DNA from: Anaerolineae bacterium
GTDB taxonomy: Bacteria > Chloroflexota > Anaerolineae > Anaerolineales > E44-bin32
Length of the DNA stretch: 18,042 nt
Direction of reading: 5' to 3'
Assembly (NCBI GenBank): GCA_030673735.1
Contig: DAOVIK010000008.1
Location: forward strand, 1 to 18,042
In this document: in pieces, positions 14,269-18,042 of the stretch
How the letters are laid out: each line of letters begins with the position of its first letter
Numbering within the stretch: the stretch's first letter is position 1
Position numbers and translations under genes: made by a program
The notes under the pieces: model-generated
What the model saw: only the letters and a program-made list of their open reading frames with translations
The model's database searches: none
What the model was told of the DNA's origin: nothing

Positions 14269-14940
14269 TTAGCTGACGTACACATCCATGGTTTCGGAAG
14301 GCTCTTCGCCCTCGGCAACCACGTCCCCGCGATAGATCCACACCTTGACACCGATGCGGCCGTAGGTGGTCTTAGCTTCAGCACGCGCGAAATCGATGTC
14401 CGCCCGCAGCGTTTGCGCAGGTACCCGGCCCTCGCGCACCCATTCCCTCCGAGCCATCTCTGACCCAGACAGGCGACCAGCGGCCATCACCTTGATTCCC
14501 TCAGCTCCCGCGCGCATAGTCTGCTGCACAGCACGCTGCATGGCGCGCCGGTGGCTGATGCGCCGCGAAAGCTGATTGGCGATGTTTTCCGCTACAAGGC
14601 GCGCATCTAAATCCGGATCCTCGATTTCCTGGATGTCCAGCTTAACCGCGGTTCCGGTCTGCTCCTGCAGCTTGCGTCTGAGCTCCTTCACGTTAGCACC
14701 CTTGCGGCCGATCACGATGCCCGGCTTGGCAGTGTGCACCATGATATGGACGCTGTTGGGAAATCGCTCGATCTCCACAAAGGAGATGCCTGCCCGAGGC
14801 GCGGTTTCCATTACCAGGTCGCGAATGCCGCGATCCTCATGCAACTGGTCTGCGTATTGATCTGCGGTGGCAAACCAACGTGATTCCCAAGTCTTGGTTA
14901 TGCCAAGTCGAAAGCCTATTGGATGGACTTTGCGTCCCAT
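14269..14940 (-). CDS. rpsC: 30S ribosomal protein S3
   Basis: 223 residues. It begins MGRKVHPIGFRLGITKTWESRWFA. The type II KH domain carries the GRKG loop at 78-81 (IVIGRKGANVKELR). The C-terminal domain includes RRISHRRAMQRAV, where R131 and R132 match the E. coli mRNA-helicase residues, while the third (K135) is Gln here. S3 lines the mRNA entry channel with S4 and S5. AAAGGAG lies 5 bases before the ATG. Confidence 0.98.
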   Translation of the reverse strand: MGRKVHPIGFRLGITKTWESRWFATADQYADQLHEDRGIRDLVMETAPRAGISFVEIERFPNSVHIMVHTAKPGIVIGRKGANVKELRRKLQEQTGTAVKLDIQEIEDPDLDARLVAENIANQLSRRISHRRAMQRAVQQTMRAGAEGIKVMAAGRLSGSEMARREWVREGRVPAQTLRADIDFARAEAKTTYGRIGVKVWIYRGDVVAEGEEPSETMDVYVS

Positions 14941-14961
14941 TCTTGCTCCTTTCAGGCTCGC

Positions 14962-15321
14962 CTATTGCTCGGCCTGCTGAACCTCTCGCAGTACAATCGT
15001 GATGTGCGAAGAGCGGCGCAAAAGAGGCTTGAAACGTCCCCTTGCCCCGAATCGCCGCCATCGCCGCGTGGGGCCCTTATCGGCATAAATCTCATGCACC
15101 ATCAATTCGTCACGGCCGATGCCATAGTGCTCCTCAGCATTGGCGATCGCCGAGCGCAACAGCTTGGCTACCGGCTTGGACGCCGCCTTCGTGGTGAAGT
15201 GCAAGACATCTAGTGCATCAACCGCACCCATTCCCCTGATCAAGTCCAACACCAGGCGGACCTTCTGTGGCGACATGGGCACAAAACGGGCGGAGGCCCG
15301 CACGTCCGTTGCTTCGGGCAT
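14962..15321 (-). CDS. rplV: 50S ribosomal protein L22
   Basis: 119 residues. After a short lead (MPEATD) comes the typical ARFVPMSPQKVRLVLDLIRG. KLLRSAIANAEEHYG follows, then the long beta-hairpin that reaches the exit tunnel, with GPTRRWRRFGARGRF near residues 83-97. The HITIVLRE strand is near the end. L22 lines the tunnel constriction and is a macrolide-resistance site in other bacteria. GAGGT before the ATG overlaps the rpsS stop. Confidence 0.98.
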   Translation of the reverse strand: MPEATDVRASARFVPMSPQKVRLVLDLIRGMGAVDALDVLHFTTKAASKPVAKLLRSAIANAEEHYGIGRDELMVHEIYADKGPTRRWRRFGARGRFKPLLRRSSHITIVLREVQQAEQ

Positions 15322-15327
15322 TGTTGC

Positions 15328-15609
15328 TTACCTCGTACGCGTTGTGCGATCCCTGGTCACGTGGCCACGATATGTGCGCGTTGGGGCAAACTCCCCCAAC
15401 TTATGGCCGACCATGTTCTCAGTGATGTAGATCGGGACGTGTCGCCGCCCATCATGCACGGCGATCGTATGGCCAACCATCTGCGGGAAGATCGTGCTCG
15501 CCCTGCTCCAGGTGCGAATCACCTTCTTCTCGCCTTGCTGGTTCATGGCCTCGATCTTCTTCAATAGTTTCGGGGCAATATAGGGCCCCTTCTTCAATGA
15601 ACGTGACAT
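15328..15609 (-). CDS. rpsS: 30S ribosomal protein S19
   Basis: 93 residues beginning MSRSLKKGPYIAPKLLKKIE. IRTWSRASTIFPQMVGHTIAVHDGRRHVPIYI, MVGHKLGEFAPTRTYRGH and the basic end are canonical. S19 forms a complex with S13 in the 30S head and contributes to bridge B1a. GGAGG lies 10 bases before the ATG, and the gap from rplB is 35 bases. Confidence 0.98.
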   Translation of the reverse strand: MSRSLKKGPYIAPKLLKKIEAMNQQGEKKVIRTWSRASTIFPQMVGHTIAVHDGRRHVPIYITENMVGHKLGEFAPTRTYRGHVTRDRTTRTR

Positions 15610-15644
15610 GTCTCAACTTGCCTCCGACGACCTTGCGCTATTGC

Positions 15645-16481
15645 TTAGCGGCGCCCCTTGCTGCGACGGCGAACGATCAAGCGGTTCGTGCGCTTGTTGC
15701 GCCGCGTCTTCTTACCCAAGGTCGGCTTTCCCCAGGGTGATTTCGGGCCTGGCAATCCGATGGGCGTCCGACCCTCGCCACCACCATGAGGATGATCACG
15801 GGGGCTCATAGCTGAGCCGCGCACCGCCGGACGAAATCCCAGGTGGCGCTTGCGGCCGGCCTTGCCCAGCTTGATGTTGCTGTGATCCGGGTTACCAACT
15901 TGGCCAATCGTCGCCTGGCAGGCCTGGCGAACACGCCGGACCTCACCAGAGGGCAGGCGCACGGTCGCGTACTCGTCTTCTTTGCCCAGCAATTGGGCTG
16001 AGGTTCCCGCGGAGCGCACCATCTGGCCACCACGACCCTCATAGATCTCGATATTGTGGATCTGAGTGCCCTCAGGTATGTTGGCAATCGGCAGCGTGTT
16101 TCCGGGCCGAATGTCTGCCTGAGGATCGGCCACGACCATTTCTCCCACCTTTAGGCCGATTGGCGCCAAGATGTAGCGCTTCTCACCATCCACATAATGC
16201 AGCAGGGCTAGTCTCGCCGAGCGATTGGGATCGTACTCGATCGCCGCCACTCGGGCGGGGATTCCCTTCTTATCACGCTTGAAATCCACCCGGCGTACCT
16301 GTCGTTTATGGCCTCCGCCGCGATGACGAACAGTGATGCGCCCATGCACATTGCGGCCGCTCGTCGCGCGCTTCTTAATGATCAGCGAGCGCTCGGGCTT
16401 GCTCTTCGTGATCTCCTCAAACGTGGCCCCAGTTCGACCTCGCATTCCGGGAGAAGTGGGCTTGTACTTCTTGACCGCCAT
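15645..16481 (-). CDS. rplB: 50S ribosomal protein L2
   Basis: 278 residues. The start MAVKKYKPTSPGMRG, the GRNVHGRITVRHRGGGHKR region, and the SH3/OB part around GEMVVADPQADIRPGNTLPI match L2. The C-terminal part has RGSAMSPRDHPHGGGEGR, with the conserved His at about position 232 (E. coli H229), reported as important for peptidyl transfer. The basic tail KKTRRNKRTNRLIVRRRSKGRR is normal. Its ATG shares one base with the rplW stop (TGATG), pointing to coupled translation. Confidence 0.98.
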   Translation of the reverse strand: MAVKKYKPTSPGMRGRTGATFEEITKSKPERSLIIKKRATSGRNVHGRITVRHRGGGHKRQVRRVDFKRDKKGIPARVAAIEYDPNRSARLALLHYVDGEKRYILAPIGLKVGEMVVADPQADIRPGNTLPIANIPEGTQIHNIEIYEGRGGQMVRSAGTSAQLLGKEDEYATVRLPSGEVRRVRQACQATIGQVGNPDHSNIKLGKAGRKRHLGFRPAVRGSAMSPRDHPHGGGEGRTPIGLPGPKSPWGKPTLGKKTRRNKRTNRLIVRRRSKGRR

Positions 16482-16783
16482 CAGTTAACCCCTTCAAACA
16501 CGTCGATCATTTGCCCTTCAGGAAGGGTAACGAGCGCTTTCTTATAGGCGGGTCGACGCACAACGCGACGTCGTCCTCGACCACGCAAGCCTCGCTTGGC
16601 TGGGACATTCATCACGTTCACGCGCACCACATCGACGTCAAATAGCGTCTCAACCGCTTCCTTGATCTGTGCTTTTGTGGCCTTAGGCGCCACCTCGAAG
16701 GCAAATTGGTTGAGCTTGCTACTCTGGTAGGTTGATTTCTCAGTAATGATCGGGCGGCGCAGGATATCGTAGAGCGTTGTCAT
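16481..16783 (-). CDS. rplW: 50S ribosomal protein L23
   Basis: 100 residues starting MTTLYDILRRPIITEKSTYQ, the typical L23 start. NQFAFEVAPKATKAQIKEAVETLFDVDVVRVNVMNV is the conserved core, followed by the Arg-rich loop (KRGLRGRGRRRVVRR). L23 sits at the tunnel exit and docks trigger factor and SRP. The frame opens 17 codons further upstream into the rplD end, but AAGGAG 6 bases before the ATG at 16783 fixes the start. Confidence 0.98.
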   Translation of the reverse strand: MTTLYDILRRPIITEKSTYQSSKLNQFAFEVAPKATKAQIKEAVETLFDVDVVRVNVMNVPAKRGLRGRGRRRVVRRPAYKKALVTLPEGQMIDVFEGVN

Positions 16784-16789
16784 GGCAAT

Positions 16790-16795
16790 CTCCTT
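16790..16795 (-). promoter_or_regulatory. Ribosome binding site of rplW
   Basis: AAGGAG, 6 bases before the ATG at 16783 and just past the rplD stop. It excludes the longer start at 16834 inside rplD. Confidence 0.75.
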
Positions 16796-17417
16796 AACCA
16801 CCCAGGTTCGTTTCGATGACACGAATAGAATCAAGAGGTAGGATCACCCTATCGAATTCCAGCAAATCTCGTACGTTTAGATACTGAGCCAGTATGGTCT
16901 CAGTTCCGGTGAGATTGCGGGTCGACTTCTCGACACTCGTATCGCTCTCGGGCAACAGGATCAGAACGCTGGAGTCCCCTACCAAGCGCTTTAGGATGGC
17001 AGCCATTTCCTTGGTCTTCGGTTGCTCGATCTTGAATTCGTCGAGCACTAAGATCTCAGCCTGGCTGGCTTTAGCGCTCAATGCCGATCGCAGCGCAGCC
17101 TGACGCATCTTGCGTGGCATGCGTTTGGCATAGCTCCGGGGCTTAGGCGCATGCGCCTTGCCGCCGCCCACCCACTGGGGAGAGCGAGTTGAACCATGGC
17201 GCGCGCGGCCGGTTCCCTTCTGCCGCCAAGGCTTGCGTCCACCGCCGGAGACTTCGCTGCGGTTCTTCACGCTTTGCGTGCCGCGTCGCGCATTCGCCAG
17301 TTGGCGCACAAGCGCTTGGTGCATCAAGTCGGGCTTGATAGGAGCTTCGAAGATCGCGGGAGCCAGGTCCGTGGTTTCGACCTTCTCGCCCTTCATATTG
17401 AGCACATCAACTTTCAT
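16794..17417 (-). CDS. rplD: 50S ribosomal protein L4
   Basis: 207 residues. The start MKVDVLNMKGEKV, the tunnel-reaching loop (SGGGRKPWRQKGTGRARHGSTRSPQWVGGG, about 58-87), and the C-terminal part with VLDEFKIEQPKTKEM and NLTGTETILAQYLNVRDLLEFDRVIL are all typical. L4 lines the exit tunnel opposite L22; in E. coli it also represses the S10 operon. Any S10 leader would be upstream of rpsJ, outside this window. The ATG lies 20 bases after rplC. Confidence 0.98.
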   Translation of the reverse strand: MKVDVLNMKGEKVETTDLAPAIFEAPIKPDLMHQALVRQLANARRGTQSVKNRSEVSGGGRKPWRQKGTGRARHGSTRSPQWVGGGKAHAPKPRSYAKRMPRKMRQAALRSALSAKASQAEILVLDEFKIEQPKTKEMAAILKRLVGDSSVLILLPESDTSVEKSTRNLTGTETILAQYLNVRDLLEFDRVILPLDSIRVIETNLGG

Positions 17418-17437
17418 CGTCCATTTGCTCCCGTCGT

Positions 17438-18042
17438 TTATTGCTTGCGTGCTTCCTTGACGACAACCAAGCCGCCGCGAGGCCCCGGAACGCTGCCTTT
17501 CACGCCAAGCAGGTTGCGCTCCTGGTCCACGAATTCCACGCTCAGGTTCTGCGAGGTCACGCGCTCGTTGCCCATATGCCCCGGACCTCGCGAGCCTTTG
17601 AATACCCGTCCCGGCGTTGAGGTGGCGCCGTGCGAGCCGGGCGCCCTCTGCCGGTCTGATTGTCCATGAGTCTTGGGCCCACCCCTGAAGCCGTAGCGTT
17701 TGACGGCTCCAGCAAATCCGCGCCCCTTGCTCGTTCCGACCACATCGACACGATCGCCTATGGTGAACACTTCCACCGTGATCTTGTCGCCATTCTTTAG
17801 CGAGCCAGCCTCACGCACCCGAAACTCCCGCAGGTAGCGCAACGCCGGCAGCTTGCTTCGTTTGAGGTGGCCCAACTGGCCTCCGGTCAAGCGTCGGGGT
17901 TTTGCATCTCCGAAGCCGAGTTGGATCGCCGAGTAGCCGTCTCTTGACTCTTGGCGAATTTGGGTGACATAGCAAGGCCCAGCTTCAATCAACGTTACCG
18001 GTTGCACAGCCCCGGATTCGTCGAAGATCTGGGTCATGCCTA
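17438..18042 (-). CDS. rplC: 50S ribosomal protein L3 (5' end cut by window)
   Basis: About 200 residues are visible. The ATG at 18037 is not the start: the bases before it read on as Gly and part of a preceding codon, matching the family's KIGMTQIF. The true start should lie a few codons outside the window. Conserved blocks include GTSKGRGFAGAVKRYGFRGG, THGQSDRQRAPGSHG, and TPGRVFKGSRGPGHMGNERVT. The long loop of L3 approaches the peptidyl transferase centre. At the position of the glutamine that PrmB methylates in E. coli this protein seems to have Ala (HGATSTPG), so PrmB-type modification is unlikely. Confidence 0.97.
   Translation of the reverse strand, partial: GMTQIFDESGAVQPVTLIEAGPCYVTQIRQESRDGYSAIQLGFGDAKPRRLTGGQLGHLKRSKLPALRYLREFRVREAGSLKNGDKITVEVFTIGDRVDVVGTSKGRGFAGAVKRYGFRGGPKTHGQSDRQRAPGSHGATSTPGRVFKGSRGPGHMGNERVTSQNLSVEFVDQERNLLGVKGSVPGPRGGLVVVKEARKQ

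Noticed and set aside
18035..18037. ATG at 18037 as the start of rplC
   Set aside because: The upstream bases read through in frame as the Gly of the conserved KIGMTQIF; this Met is internal and the true start is outside the window.

Overview
The window is one uninterrupted minus-strand cluster of translation genes: the fused S10, spc, alpha and L13/S9 ribosomal protein operons of a bacterium. Transcription runs from the right end (18042) to the left end (1). Every gene I can support is on the minus strand. No gap between genes exceeds about 95 bases, and I see no mobile element, CRISPR array, tRNA or rRNA gene.

Layout in the direction of transcription: rplC (5' end cut by the window), rplD, rplW, rplB, rpsS, rplV, rpsC, rplP, rpmC, rpsQ (S10 part); rplN, rplX, rplE, rpsN, rpsH, rplF, rplR, rpsE, rpmD, rplO, secY, adk, map, rpmJ (spc part); rpsM, rpsK, rpsD, rpoA, rplQ (alpha part); then truA, rplM and rpsI. 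A 12-bp GC-rich hairpin with a T-rich tail follows rpsI and looks like the end of the operon. A mazG-family gene (tetrapyrrole methylase domain plus two MazG domains) starts 24 bases beyond that hairpin and runs off the left end.

Organism: the gene order, a short zinc-ribbon S14, Cys-rich S4 and L36, a long-LID adenylate kinase, and truA-rplM-rpsI attached behind rplQ indicate a non-proteobacterial lineage with Gram-positive-like order. The wording of SecY, L2 and MazG looks to me like Chloroflexota (Anaerolineae-like), but that is an impression from sequence style, not a search. GTG starts are common (rplM, rpsE, rplF, rpmC, rplX, mazG), and most genes have good Shine-Dalgarno sites, often inside the preceding gene.

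The genes work together to build both ribosomal subunits, insert membrane proteins (SecY), make the RNA polymerase alpha subunit, process nascent proteins (Map), modify tRNA (TruA) and balance adenylate pools (Adk). I found no undescribed system here. The points worth a second look are the terminator abutting mazG, the absence of infA between map and rpmJ, an incomplete zinc site in the Adk LID, a possible L13 leader, and overlaps in which acidic C-terminal tails also supply the next gene's ribosome binding site.
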